DNA of 42,223 nucleotides from an uncultured Christensenella sp. (GTDB lineage: Bacteria; Bacillota; Clostridia; Christensenellales; UBA3700), in assembly GCA_910583735.1 (NCBI GenBank), contig CAJTXS010000012.1, forward strand, positions 1 through 42,223. The letters are read 5' to 3'. Below, in pieces: positions 32,073-41,150 of the stretch (within the stretch, counting starts at the first letter, position 1; each line of letters opens with the position of its first letter). The position numbers were made by a program, and so were the translations under genes. Under the pieces are notes generated by a model. It did not search any database and was not told where the DNA came from. It worked only from the letters and a program-made list of their open reading frames with translations.

Positions 32073-34049
32073 CTACTTAGCACGCTTAGACGTCGTCTGT
32101 CTCTTACCTTCTTGCTGCGTTTTCTTGGATTTTTCACTTCCGATACCGTCGAGTTGCTCAAGCCACAGCGCGGCATGAGCATCGCTCGGCATGCGAAGGT
32201 CGCCCCTCGGAGAAAGCGTTATGCTGCCCACCTTGGGACCGTCGGGCATGCACGACCTCTTGAACTGCTGAGCAAAGAAGCGCGAGCAGAATGTCTTGAG
32301 CCACTTGGCAATTGTCTGCGGCTGATAGTCGGTAAAAGCTATGCACGCCAGCCTATATATCTTGCGAGGTCCGAATCCGCGGCGCAAAATATTGTATAGG
32401 AAAAAGTCATGCAGCTCATAAGGTCCGACCAGCTCTTCCGTACGCTGAGATATCTTGCCGTCCACGGCAGGCAGCAGCTCGGGAGATACGGGCGTATCGA
32501 GTATGTCGTACAGCGCATCCGCCGCCTGCTTGCTGCCGCAAGAGTACGCATAATATCTCACCAGATGCCTCACCAGCGTCTTAGGCACGCCGGCATTGAC
32601 CGCATACATGGACATGTGATCGCCGTTGTAGGTAGCCCAGCCGAGAGCAAGCTCCGACAGATCGCCCGTGCCTACGACTATAGCGCCTATCCGATTGGCT
32701 ATATCCATCAGTACCTGCGTGCGCTCTCTTGCCTGTGCATTTTCATACGTGACATCTGTAGTCGACTTGTCGTGACCTATGTCCTTAAGATGTCTATCGA
32801 CCGCTTCCTTGATGTCTATTTCCGAAAAATTCACTCCCAAGGCTTCCGACAACAGCGCGGCATTGGACTTAGTACGCGCGGTAGTGCCGAAGCAAGGCAT
32901 TGTCACGGCAGTGATATCGCTCCTTTTGCCGCCGAGCAAGTCGGTTGCTCTTACCGCGACTATGAGCGCCAGCGCAGAGTCCAATCCGCCCGATATGCCT
33001 ATTACGCTCTTGCCGCCCACGTGCTTTAATCTCGAGGCGAGCGCTCTCGCCTGTATCTCGAGCACCTCTTCGCAACGAGCGTGAAGCTCCCCTACCGCCT
33101 TGGGTACAAATGGAGATGCGTCTACATATCTCGTCAATGACGTAACGCTTTTCTCCGCATCGAAAGATACCTCTCTAACTGCGCTTGAGATAGGGAAAGT
33201 GTTGATTCTCATACGCTCGCGCGCTATCTTATCGACATCTATCTCGCTCACTGCTATTCCGTCTCCGAATGGCGCGCACTCGGCGATAATCTCTCCGCAC
33301 TCGGCAACTATATTATGTCCCGCAAAGACGAGATCCGTAACCGACTCGCCCTCTCCCGCGTCGCAATATACATATCCGCACGCGAGCTTGCCCGACTGCA
33401 CAGCGACTAAGCTGCGCCTATACTCCGACTTGCCCACTATCTCATCGCTTGCCGAAGGATTGACTATGATATTCGCCCCCGCGCAGCATAATGACGCCGA
33501 CGGCGAGCAAGGCGCCCACAAGTCCTCGCATATCTCTGCGGCAAAGCAGAAATTACGCATGCCCGAACATCTGTAAAGCAGATATCCGAAAGGCACCTGC
33601 ACATCGCCCAAGCCGTAATTGAGCGTCGCGGTATCGGGGCACCGACCGTCGTAGGGTGTAAAATACCTCAGCTCATAGAACTCGCCGTAATTGGGAATAT
33701 TACTCTTAGGGCTTATACCGATTACTTTACCTCTGTTAATTACGACGGCGCAGTCGTACAGCTTATTGCAATTGACAATGGGAGCCCCCACTACAATAAC
33801 GATATCGCTGGCGGACGTTGCCGCAGCGATAGAGCCGAGCGCCTTGTTGCACCCGTCTATTAATGTATCGTGTAAAATCAAATCTCCGACAGTATATCCG
33901 CACACGCTCAGCTCGGGGAATACAGCCAATTTTACGCCTTTCTTCGCAGCTGCCTTTGCAGCGTCCGCGATAACCTTTGCATTATACTCGCAATCGGCGA
34001 CTTTTATGCTCGGAGTAATAGCGGCGACCTTGATAAATCCGTCTTTCAT
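32073..34049 (-). CDS. nadE: Glutamine-dependent NAD+ synthetase
   Basis: Makes NAD from nicotinate adenine dinucleotide and ATP, using glutamine as ammonia source. The 658 aa contain an N-terminal nitrilase-type glutaminase: Glu in 'FPELSVCGY', Lys in 'SPKSNIPNYGEFYE', nucleophile Cys in 'EICEDLWAP' near 174. The C-terminal synthetase has the PP-loop 'GISGGLDSALAL' near 350, then 'GTGDLSELALGW' and 'YNGDHMSMYAVNAGVPKTL'. The last 20 residues are a K/R/T-rich tail without motif. GAAGGAC lies about 6 bases before ATG. It is divergent from the ABC exporter genes across 89 bp. Confidence 0.96.
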   Translation of the reverse strand: MKDGFIKVAAITPSIKVADCEYNAKVIADAAKAAAKKGVKLAVFPELSVCGYTVGDLILHDTLIDGCNKALGSIAAATSASDIVIVVGAPIVNCNKLYDCAVVINRGKVIGISPKSNIPNYGEFYELRYFTPYDGRCPDTATLNYGLGDVQVPFGYLLYRCSGMRNFCFAAEICEDLWAPCSPSASLCCAGANIIVNPSASDEIVGKSEYRRSLVAVQSGKLACGYVYCDAGEGESVTDLVFAGHNIVAECGEIIAECAPFGDGIAVSEIDVDKIARERMRINTFPISSAVREVSFDAEKSVTSLTRYVDASPFVPKAVGELHARCEEVLEIQARALASRLKHVGGKSVIGISGGLDSALALIVAVRATDLLGGKRSDITAVTMPCFGTTARTKSNAALLSEALGVNFSEIDIKEAVDRHLKDIGHDKSTTDVTYENAQARERTQVLMDIANRIGAIVVGTGDLSELALGWATYNGDHMSMYAVNAGVPKTLVRHLVRYYAYSCGSKQAADALYDILDTPVSPELLPAVDGKISQRTEELVGPYELHDFFLYNILRRGFGPRKIYRLACIAFTDYQPQTIAKWLKTFCSRFFAQQFKRSCMPDGPKVGSITLSPRGDLRMPSDAHAALWLEQLDGIGSEKSKKTQQEGKRQTTSKRAK

Positions 34050-34097
34050 ATTATGTCCTTCTTCCCCGTTACTCGGTAATATAATATACTAAATTAC

Positions 34098-34127
34098 TTG
34101 TAATAGGATATATATATATTTTATAAT
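34098..34127 (+). promoter_or_regulatory. Promoter of the ABC exporter operon, predicted leaderless
   Basis: TTGTAA (34098-34103), 18-bp spacer, TATAAT (34122-34127). The ATG at 34139 is 11 bases beyond the -10, with no ribosome site, so the leader would be only a few bases. Confidence 0.6.
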
Positions 34128-34138
34128 ACAACATAGTT

Positions 34139-35911
34139 ATGAGACAAAACAAGCGTTTGAAAACCAAGAAACTGACTACCTATCTCTCCTCGTACAAAAA
34201 GGAGTTCGTGCTCGGACCGTTTTTTAAGTTGTTGGAAGCGGTGCTCGAACTGTTCGTGCCCATGATAATGGCAGACATCATCGACGTAGGTATAGCAGGC
34301 GGCGATACGTCTTATATACTCTGGAGAGGACTATTGCTCGTAGGGCTTGCCGCGGTAGGATTAGGCTTCTCGTTAACATGTCAATATATGGCATCCAAGT
34401 GCTCGCAGGGCTTCGGTACAGACCTGCGCAACGCATTGTTTAAGCATGTCAACTCGCTGTCTCACGCCGAATTCGATAAGTTCGGCGCATCGTCTCTCAT
34501 CACGAGGATTACCGGCGATGTCAATCAGCTACAGACGGCTGTCGCCATGCTCATAAGACTTGCCTCTCGCACGCCGTTCATAATCATCGGCTCGGTGGTA
34601 ATGTCCTTTATCATCAGTCCGAAGCTCTCTCTCATATTCATTGCAGCCGCAGTGTTGATAGCCGTAGCGCTGTATTTTATTATGTCCCGCAGCGTCCCTC
34701 ATTATAAGCAAGTGCAGGGAAAGCTGGACGACGTATCGCAGGTCACGCGCGAAAATCTTGCGGGAGTAAGGGTCGTGCGCGCATTTTCCAAGGAAGAATA
34801 CGAGCGCAAGCGCTTCGAGAGCGCGGCGAAATCGTTGTCCCGCACATCTACTGCGGCAGGCGCAATATCCGCTCTGCTCAACCCCGTGACATACCTTATA
34901 ATAAATATGGCGGTAATCGCCGTACTGTGGTTCGGCGGCGTGACGGTCAATGTCGGCGGACTTAAGCAAGGCGAAGTAGTAGCTTTGGTAAATTATCTTA
35001 CGCAGATATCGCTTACTCTTGTCGTGGTCGCCAATCTCATCGTAATATTCACTAAGGCGTCCGCATCGGCTGCAAGAGTTAAGGAAGTGCTCGACACATC
35101 AACTTCTATAAGCGACGATGGCAATACGCCCGTGACGCCTGTCGAAGGCTCGGAAAAAGTAACATTCGACAACGTATCGTTCGGCTACGGCGGCGGAAAA
35201 GACGTGCTTACGGGCATCAATTTATCCGCGTCATCTGGTACGGTGGTGGGCGTAATAGGCGGCACGGGCTCGGGCAAGTCATCGCTTGTCAACTTAATAC
35301 CGCGCTTCTATGACGCGACAAAAGGCAGCGTAAAGATAGACGGCGTAGACGTAAGAGACTATCCCCTATCGGAGCTGCGCGACAAGATAGGATACGTGCC
35401 GCAACAGACGGCGCTGTTCAGCGGAACGCTCCGCGACAATATGAAGTGGGGCAACTCGCAAGCGGACGACGCGCAGATAATGCGCGCATTGGAGCTTGCG
35501 CAAGCGGCGGATTTCGTAAGCGCCCTGCCCGACGGACTGGATACGGCGGTATCGCAAGGCGGACGCAACTTCTCGGGCGGACAGCGCCAGAGGCTTACTA
35601 TCGCGCGCGCTTTAGTACGCGATCCCGAGATAGTCATATTGGACGACAGCGCAAGCGCGCTCGACTTCGCAACCGATCTCGCGCTACGCAGAGCTCTGCG
35701 TAAAGGGCTAAGCGGCGCTACAGTATTCATAGTGTCGCAGAGAGCTTCGTCCATACGCCACGCGGATAAAATCATCGTGCTCGATAAGGGCGTCGCCGTA
35801 GGCATAGGCACTCACGCCACGCTTATCGAAGAGTGCGAAGTATACCGCGAGATAGTCATGTCGCAAGAAGACAAGGAAGAAAATAACGGTAAGGAGGCAA
35901 GTCATGAATAA
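34139..35911 (+). CDS. Heterodimeric ABC exporter, subunit 1 (degenerate ATPase site)
   Basis: 590 aa, a type I (TM287/288 or BmrCD-like) half-transporter with six membrane helices (about 20-320) and a C-terminal ATPase. Walker A 'GGTGSGKSS' lies near 380, signature 'FSGGQRQRLTIARALV' near 475-490, Walker B 'IVILDDSASALD' near 500. The residue after the Walker B Asp is Asp instead of the catalytic Glu, as is usual for the weak subunit of such pairs. The opening 'TTYLSSYKKEFVLGPFFKLLEAVLELF' is family-typical, confirming the start. The stop overlaps the start of subunit 2 by 8 bases. Likely exports lipids, drugs or peptides; substrate unknown. Confidence 0.92.
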   Translation: MRQNKRLKTKKLTTYLSSYKKEFVLGPFFKLLEAVLELFVPMIMADIIDVGIAGGDTSYILWRGLLLVGLAAVGLGFSLTCQYMASKCSQGFGTDLRNALFKHVNSLSHAEFDKFGASSLITRITGDVNQLQTAVAMLIRLASRTPFIIIGSVVMSFIISPKLSLIFIAAAVLIAVALYFIMSRSVPHYKQVQGKLDDVSQVTRENLAGVRVVRAFSKEEYERKRFESAAKSLSRTSTAAGAISALLNPVTYLIINMAVIAVLWFGGVTVNVGGLKQGEVVALVNYLTQISLTLVVVANLIVIFTKASASAARVKEVLDTSTSISDDGNTPVTPVEGSEKVTFDNVSFGYGGGKDVLTGINLSASSGTVVGVIGGTGSGKSSLVNLIPRFYDATKGSVKIDGVDVRDYPLSELRDKIGYVPQQTALFSGTLRDNMKWGNSQADDAQIMRALELAQAADFVSALPDGLDTAVSQGGRNFSGGQRQRLTIARALVRDPEIVILDDSASALDFATDLALRRALRKGLSGATVFIVSQRASSIRHADKIIVLDKGVAVGIGTHATLIEECEVYREIVMSQEDKEENNGKEASHE

Positions 35912-37679
35912 GTCGGACACATCATCGCTTGCGACGCTAAAGCGCATACTTACCTATACTAAGCCGTATAAAGGCAGGTTTATCTGCGCTTTTATCTTCT
36001 CCGTGCTGTCGGTGGTATTGCAGCTCACCGTGCCCGTATTGATAGGCGACGCAATCGACTATATCATCGGCGCGGACAATGTCAACTTCACTAAGCTACT
36101 CGACTACTGCATTGCGCTCATTCCCGTTATTGCGGGCTCGGTATTCTTCCAATATCTGATGAACTTATGCGCAAGCTCGCTCGCTTACAACACCGTTAAA
36201 GATATGCGCAAGCACGCCTTCGATAAGATAACGGCTATGCCGCTATCCTATCTCGACACCCACGCGCACGGAGATATCATAGCGCGCACGGGCGGCGATA
36301 CGGACCTCATCTCGGACGGATTGCTTCAGGGCATGACACAGCTGTTCAACGGCGTCACTACCATTCTTATGACGCTCGTATTCATGTTTACGCTCAATTG
36401 GCTGATAGCCGCGGTAGTGGTAGTGCTCACTCCTCTGTCGCTCTTCGTTGCGTCGTTCATAGCAAAAGGCAATAGAAAACACTTTAAGGCTCAATCGGAT
36501 AGACGCGGCGAGATGAGCGGATATATAGAAGAACTCCTCGGCGGACTCGGCGTCGTCAAGGCTTTCGGACGCGAAGAAGCGTCTTTGGACGGATTTAAGT
36601 CCATCAACTCAAAGCTGTATTACAGCGGATTGCGCGCTCAATTCTACTCCGCGCTAATCAATCCGTGCACGCGTTTCGTCAACGCGGTGGTGTATGCAAG
36701 CGTAGGCGTGGCGGGAGGTCTCATCGCCGTGCTCATGCCATCGCTGGGAATGTACTCGGGAGTAATGACGGCGGGACGCCTGTCCACATTCTTAATGTAC
36801 TCCAATCAATATACTAAGCCGTTCAATGAGATAACCGGCGTAGTCAACGAGTTGCAGAACGCTATTGCTGCGGCAAGGAGAGTTTTCTCGCTGATAGACC
36901 AACCTATCGAGAGCGACGACAAGGACAAGACGGACGACTTTGACGCCGAGGGCGACATCGATATAGACGGCGTATACTTCTCCTACGACAGTCGCAGACC
37001 GCTTATAACCGACTTCAATCTTGATGTAACCAAGGGCGAGCGTATAGCCATAGTCGGACCCACGGGGTGCGGAAAAACGACTTTTATCAATTTACTGATG
37101 CGCTTCTACGACGTAGATAAAGGAAACATTAGGATAGACGGCATCGATATACGCGATATGACGCGTCATGCTTTAAGATCCAATTACGGCATGATATTGC
37201 AAGACACCTGGCTCTTCCACGGCACTATCCGCGACAACATCTCATACGGTAAACCTGACGCTACCGACGAAGAGATAATCGCGGCTGCTAAACTTGCAAG
37301 CTGCGACGACTTCATAACCAGATTCGAGCATGGATACGACACGGTGATAGACTCCGACTCGCTGTCTCAAGGTCAACGTCAATTACTGTGCATTGCTCGC
37401 ATTATGCTTACCCGTCCGCCAATGCTGATACTCGACGAGGCGACATCCAGCATAGATACCCGCACCGAGCTCAAGATTCAACGAGCCTTTGCGGTAATGA
37501 TGGAAGGACGCACATCTTTTATCGTAGCGCATAGACTGTCGACTATCAAGGGCGCGGATAAGATATTGGTAATGAAAGACGGCAACATAATAGAGCAAGG
37601 CACGCACTCGCAGCTACTGACGCAAGGCGGCTTCTATTACACATTGTACAACTCGCAATTCGCAGGCGGCAACGAGTAA
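35904..37679 (+). CDS. Heterodimeric ABC exporter, subunit 2 (catalytic site)
   Basis: 591 aa, six membrane helices followed by an ATPase. Walker A 'GPTGCGKTTF' lies near 385, Walker B 'MLILDEATSSID' with catalytic Glu near 510. The signature is 'LSQGQRQLLCIAR' (LSQGQ for LSGGQ), which would face the weak Walker sites of subunit 1. An AAGGAGG site lies 7 bases before ATG, within the end of subunit 1. It must work with subunit 1 as one exporter. No terminator with a T tract is evident after the stop. Confidence 0.93.
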   Translation: MNKSDTSSLATLKRILTYTKPYKGRFICAFIFSVLSVVLQLTVPVLIGDAIDYIIGADNVNFTKLLDYCIALIPVIAGSVFFQYLMNLCASSLAYNTVKDMRKHAFDKITAMPLSYLDTHAHGDIIARTGGDTDLISDGLLQGMTQLFNGVTTILMTLVFMFTLNWLIAAVVVVLTPLSLFVASFIAKGNRKHFKAQSDRRGEMSGYIEELLGGLGVVKAFGREEASLDGFKSINSKLYYSGLRAQFYSALINPCTRFVNAVVYASVGVAGGLIAVLMPSLGMYSGVMTAGRLSTFLMYSNQYTKPFNEITGVVNELQNAIAAARRVFSLIDQPIESDDKDKTDDFDAEGDIDIDGVYFSYDSRRPLITDFNLDVTKGERIAIVGPTGCGKTTFINLLMRFYDVDKGNIRIDGIDIRDMTRHALRSNYGMILQDTWLFHGTIRDNISYGKPDATDEEIIAAAKLASCDDFITRFEHGYDTVIDSDSLSQGQRQLLCIARIMLTRPPMLILDEATSSIDTRTELKIQRAFAVMMEGRTSFIVAHRLSTIKGADKILVMKDGNIIEQGTHSQLLTQGGFYYTLYNSQFAGGNE

Positions 37680-37991
37680 AGATTCGGCTATAAGAATAGC
37701 TATATCAATAATATCGCTTGCCATTAATTCTCGCAGAAGATTAAACGTAGAATGCCGCAGAATTATGCATGTAACGTTGCTGTTTCCACCGCTCTCGGCG
37801 ACAGTCATAGCTATATTATATCGCTGATATAAACGACCGACAGAAACGCTCGGTTAAGCAAGAAAATCGAAAAACGCTTAATTATCGATATGGATTTTAC
37901 CCGAACTAAGCATCAACTACCGAAAGTACGTTAAAGATATTCGCAGATTATAAGTCGAGCATAGCGCCCCTATCTTCTGCTTGCTTTCTTA
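37680..37991. other. Intergenic region without a recognisable gene
   Basis: No ORF has a credible start or family match on either strand. A weak 5-bp hairpin follows the ABC stop (GCTAT/ATAGC), too weak to call a terminator. Confidence 0.4.
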
Positions 37992-38020
37992 TTGATGTCG
38001 ATACTTTCAATAGATATAAT
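37992..38020 (+). promoter_or_regulatory. Upstream promoter P1 toward ilvN
   Basis: TTGATG (37992-37997), 17-bp spacer, TATAAT (38015-38020). The start of transcription would fall inside the hairpin just after it. The leader to ilvN would be about 240 nt and holds an unconvincing 34-codon ORF from 38057. No T-box motif is seen. Confidence 0.5.
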
Positions 38021-38049
38021 GTTGCGCCTCAAATGCGTTAGCGCAACAT
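38019..38049. repeat. Perfect 9-bp palindrome over the P1 start
   Basis: Arms ATGTTGCGC (38019-38027) and GCGCAACAT (38041-38049) with a 13-nt loop. It overlaps the expected transcription start, so an operator is more likely than a terminator. No T tract is present. Confidence 0.6.
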
Positions 38050-38214
38050 AAAGAAATGTTTACATCTTATGCAATACAACAGAATATATCTACAAGATTT
38101 TTACCGAAAGCGACTGCGAAAGAGGTTATTAAAACAAACCGCTACGTGGCTATCCGATAAATTAATTGCGCACCGGTAAATTTATCCATATTTACTATAT
38201 TTCGACACTAAGCG

Positions 38215-38243
38215 TTGCAAATTGCATTGCGTTCTGCTACAAT
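38215..38243 (+). promoter_or_regulatory. Proximal promoter P2 of ilvN
   Basis: TTGCAA (38215-38220), 17-bp spacer ending TGC (extended -10), TACAAT (38238-38243). The leader would be about 15 nt and holds the AAAGGA ribosome site. Confidence 0.7.
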
Positions 38244-38264
38244 ATCATAAAAGGATTTACGGAT

Positions 38265-38765
38265 ATGAGACAGATAATTTCTATAGTTGTAAAGAATAAT
38301 TCCGGCGTACTGGCAAGGGTGTCTTCGCTGTACGGCAGACGCGGCTTTAATATCGACTCGCTTTCCGTAGCAGCTACGGACGATCCCGATATCTCCAGGA
38401 TTACCGTCGTCACGCGCGGAGACGATTACTCGCTCGAGCAGATAGTCAAGCAGACCAAAAAGCTTGCCGAGACCATCAACTGCTACCCTCTCGTAGAGGA
38501 GGACAGCGTATGCAGAGAACTTCTGCTCGTCAAGCTCGTTACCGCAAGCTTTGACAACATGCTCATCAACCTAAGCGACAGGTACGGCGCAGCGGTGCTC
38601 GATATATCCGAAGGGAGCATAATTTTAGAGTTGTGTGCAACCAGCGATAAGATAGACAGTTTCTTACAAGATATCAATTCAGGCGCGGACGAAGGTCACT
38701 ATTACGTCAAGCAAGTATGCCGCACGGGTATCACCGCGCTCAGGCGAGGCGTTAATTCTTATTGA
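38265..38765 (+). CDS. ilvN: Acetolactate synthase small (regulatory) subunit
   Basis: 166 aa from ATG 38265, chosen by AAAGGA upstream; the longer frame from 38166 crosses the promoter. The N-terminal ACT domain begins 'ISIVVKNNSGVLARVSSLYGRRGFNIDSL', close to the universal IlvN/IlvH pattern, followed by 'TVVTRGDD' and 'VKQTKKL'. The C-terminal domain ends 'VCRTGITALRRG'. It activates the catalytic subunit and gives valine feedback in branched-chain amino acid synthesis. No ilvB, ilvC or leu gene is nearby, so the partner must be elsewhere. A strong terminator follows. Confidence 0.93.
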   Translation: MRQIISIVVKNNSGVLARVSSLYGRRGFNIDSLSVAATDDPDISRITVVTRGDDYSLEQIVKQTKKLAETINCYPLVEEDSVCRELLLVKLVTASFDNMLINLSDRYGAAVLDISEGSIILELCATSDKIDSFLQDINSGADEGHYYVKQVCRTGITALRRGVNSY

Positions 38766-38794
38766 CAACGCGCATGCTATAGGTAATACAACTT

Positions 38795-38833
38795 AAAAAA
38801 TCAATCCGCTCTTATAGAGCGGATTACTTTTTT
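38795..38833. terminator. Bidirectional terminator between ilvN and the NYN gene
   Basis: Stem AATCCGCTC (38803-38811) and GAGCGGATT (38817-38825), 5-nt loop, with AAAAAA on the left (38795-38800) and TTTTTT on the right (38828-38833). It serves ilvN rightward and the NYN gene leftward. Confidence 0.88.
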
Positions 38834-38840
38834 GTAATCA

Positions 38841-38877
38841 AATAGCGAAACTGCTATATTGACCCGGTTTCGCTATT
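38841..38877. repeat. Perfect 11-bp hairpin after the NYN gene
   Basis: Arms AATAGCGAAAC (38841-38851) and GTTTCGCTATT (38867-38877) with a 15-nt loop, 58 bp past the minus-strand stop. It may add to termination or protect the mRNA 3' end. Confidence 0.6.
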
Positions 38878-38934
38878 ATAAATTAATTTATATCTGCATT
38901 GTTGTTATCAATAAAACGACAGCCGCCCTAATAA

Positions 38935-40098
38935 TTAAAAATATTTCTTAAGCAACATGTCAAGCTCTGCTTGAGACGGCGGTATGTCGCTCTCTTTGGC
39001 GCTGGCTTTACCCGCTATAATATCACTCAACTTCTTCCTCACCGCCGCCATATTCTCCCCTCCGCAATCTTCTATATCGGTAAATGGTAAAAAGCTCTCA
39101 CTCTTAAGCGAGCGCAGCATAGCGTCGTCCCCTCTTGCGGCGATTTCCGAGCGTTGCGCTATCGATGCTCTCCCGCTATCTCTATCGGATATATCGCTTT
39201 TTGCGCTCATAGGGCGCGTCCCGATAACACTATCGGCATAATATGCGTCATTTGCATACGGCGCGGATTGATTGCCGCGCCCTATACTGCCGGGCTTATT
39301 ATCCATTATTGATACGCGCTTATCGGTATAACCGTTCCTATCAGCGTCCCACTTAGCCGCACTGTCAAAAGTTGACGCTCTCTTTGCATAGCGAACATTG
39401 TCGGTAACGCCGTCATCTGCGCGATATGACGCGGCGCCGTCAGCCTTATATCTCATATCCGCGTCGTCTGCGCTGTTTATTATGTCATGCGGCGCGCACC
39501 TGTCTACGCCATCTCCGTAGTCGACTGCTTTAGCCCCCACAGTTCGATTACTACCATCTTTATATCCGACTGCGCCTGTTTTCCCAACGCTGTCATAATC
39601 GCCATTTACGTGCGAATTGACGCCGGCGGTTTTACCTGCGGCTCTATCTGCGGGGACACTTTTAGGCGGAGCGATATTATCTAATGATAAACCCTTACGC
39701 AGTACAATATAACCGTCGCACATATGACCTATATCGCTGCCGCTTTCGCCGCCTATATATACGCCCTTACCGAGAGTCTTGAGCATATTAATCATAGGTT
39801 GGCAGTCAATAGGCGCGCAGACGATAAAAAAGGCGTCTATAGTCGGATTACTGCATGCTAAAAATATTGCATCGACTACTTGCCGCATGTCTATGCGTAC
39901 TTTTTTACGATTATACAGCGGCACGGCGACCTCCGCTCCGTGGGCCTTGATATATGCGGAAAAGTCATTATTGCGCTTCTGATTGTAAGAATAGAACTTA
40001 CAGTAAGCTATCCTTCCGTCCAATCTCGTCAAGGCGTCTTCAAAACTGCTGAAATCTGCTCTTGTGGCATTTAGGTCGAATAATACGGCGTAATTCAT
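38935..40098 (-). CDS. NYN-domain (PIN-like) protein with long low-complexity tail
   Basis: 387 aa. Residues 1-135 fit the NYN/LabA-type PIN-like nuclease fold: D8 in 'LFDLNAT', D70 and D76 in 'RIDMRQVVDAI', and D98 in 'FIVCAPIDCQPMI' followed by 'LGKGVYIGG'. The last motif is usually SSDSDF, so the acidic set is reduced and activity is uncertain. Residues about 145-330 form a low-complexity linker rich in G, D, Y, K, S and A, with loose repeats. The final 50 residues are helical and end 'LDMLLKKYF'. AAGGGG lies about 9 bases before ATG. NYN proteins often process RNA. Its position beside the DNA glycosylase may be chance. Confidence 0.7.
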   Translation of the reverse strand: MNYAVLFDLNATRADFSSFEDALTRLDGRIAYCKFYSYNQKRNNDFSAYIKAHGAEVAVPLYNRKKVRIDMRQVVDAIFLACSNPTIDAFFIVCAPIDCQPMINMLKTLGKGVYIGGESGSDIGHMCDGYIVLRKGLSLDNIAPPKSVPADRAAGKTAGVNSHVNGDYDSVGKTGAVGYKDGSNRTVGAKAVDYGDGVDRCAPHDIINSADDADMRYKADGAASYRADDGVTDNVRYAKRASTFDSAAKWDADRNGYTDKRVSIMDNKPGSIGRGNQSAPYANDAYYADSVIGTRPMSAKSDISDRDSGRASIAQRSEIAARGDDAMLRSLKSESFLPFTDIEDCGGENMAAVRKKLSDIIAGKASAKESDIPPSQAELDMLLKKYF

Positions 40099-40264
40099 AA
40101 TTTAGCCCCTTTTTTATGTGTTTTATATGCACTTAACGTATATTTCAGCGATTATTGCATCACAAGATGTCGAAAAAGTGCACATAATATACATTAATAG
40201 TATTAATATGTACCGATACCTCAACTTTAATCGGCGCGGCAATTATAAGGGAATGTAAGCGATA

Positions 40265-41086
40265 TCAATCAGTGTCTCGCTTATTAAAGAACAGATATTG
40301 TTGCGCGTATCCGGATAAATCTCCGTAAATCTCTATCAGTCTCTTTCTGATGACGGCATTGTTATCTATACCGCCGAGCGTATCGCGATATACCTTCTTA
40401 ATCCAAGTATCGACGGGAAATACATCTTCTCTGTGATAGCCGAACAGCAGTATGCAATCTGCCACTTTGGGACCTACGCCCATTAATGTGCAAAGATATC
40501 TGCTTGCGCTCGCGCTATCCATGCCGTATACGGCATCGATATTAAATTCTCCGTCAGCCACCGCGCGGGCAGTCTTAGCAAGATACGCCGCTCTATAGCC
40601 TGCCCCGATCGACGCGTAATAGGCTTCGTCTTTACTTGCCATTGCTTGAGGAGTTGGGAACGCGTAATACTCGCCCATGTCCTTGCCAAGCCCCTTGCAA
40701 AGTCTCTCTATTATGCCTTTGATACGCGGTATATGATTATTGGCGGATATAATGAATGAGATTATCATCTCCCAAGGATCGGAATTGAGTATTCTGATAC
40801 CGCTGCCGTATTTCACGGCTTCCGCCATAAACGGCTTATTCTCGAGTCTTGACTTGATAACCGAGTAATCTCTGTCCAAATCAAAAAATTCGTAAAAATA
40901 TTCTTTATCGTCGCTATGTATAACCGCGCTATCGGCGCATTGCTTTACCGTGCAACGCTTATCGCCGCTATAGACGGTGTAACTGCCGTCATCATTGCGT
41001 ATATAACGAAATATTTGTCCGCAATCTAATATCTGTCTTATATCAAAGTCCCTTAAATCACTTACAATTATATCATTATTATTCAT
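40265..41086 (-). CDS. OGG1-type 8-oxoguanine DNA glycosylase/AP lyase
   Basis: 273 aa. Removes oxidised guanine and nicks the abasic site. The N-terminal OGG_N domain spans about 1-105 ('ILDCGQIFRY', 'ILNSDPWEMIISFIISANN'). The HhH-GPD core has 'LMGVGPKVADCILLFGY' with catalytic K207 and 'VFPVDTWIKKVY' with D226. A typical OGG1-like bacterial version is near 290 aa. A strong promoter lies at 41122-41150; the short leader has GGAG about 15 bases before ATG. It is monocistronic; the gap to the next minus-strand gene is 166 bp. Confidence 0.93.
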   Translation of the reverse strand: MNNNDIIVSDLRDFDIRQILDCGQIFRYIRNDDGSYTVYSGDKRCTVKQCADSAVIHSDDKEYFYEFFDLDRDYSVIKSRLENKPFMAEAVKYGSGIRILNSDPWEMIISFIISANNHIPRIKGIIERLCKGLGKDMGEYYAFPTPQAMASKDEAYYASIGAGYRAAYLAKTARAVADGEFNIDAVYGMDSASASRYLCTLMGVGPKVADCILLFGYHREDVFPVDTWIKKVYRDTLGGIDNNAVIRKRLIEIYGDLSGYAQQYLFFNKRDTD

Positions 41087-41121
41087 TATGCGCGTGTTTA
41101 CTCCGTGTGTATTCCTGTCAG

Positions 41122-41150
41122 ATTATAACATAACAGAGCGCATTATGCAA
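41122..41150 (-). promoter_or_regulatory. Promoter of the DNA glycosylase gene
   Basis: Minus-strand TTGCAT (41145-41150), 17-bp spacer ending TGT (extended -10), TATAAT (41122-41127). The leader would be about 29 nt. Confidence 0.75.

Noticed and set aside
34139..35911. Asp in place of the catalytic Glu in ABC subunit 1 as a damaging mutation
   Set aside because: Asymmetric ATPase sites are normal in heterodimeric exporters such as TM287/288 and BmrCD; subunit 2 keeps Glu.
38027..38264. T-box or leader-peptide attenuator before ilvN
   Set aside because: No T-box consensus, no run of Ile/Leu/Val codons in the short 38057 ORF, and no terminator hairpin with T tract in the leader.
40194..40206. 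13-base AT palindrome between the glycosylase and NYN genes
   Set aside because: Only A and T around one G, expected by chance in this AT-rich gap; no link to a promoter box.
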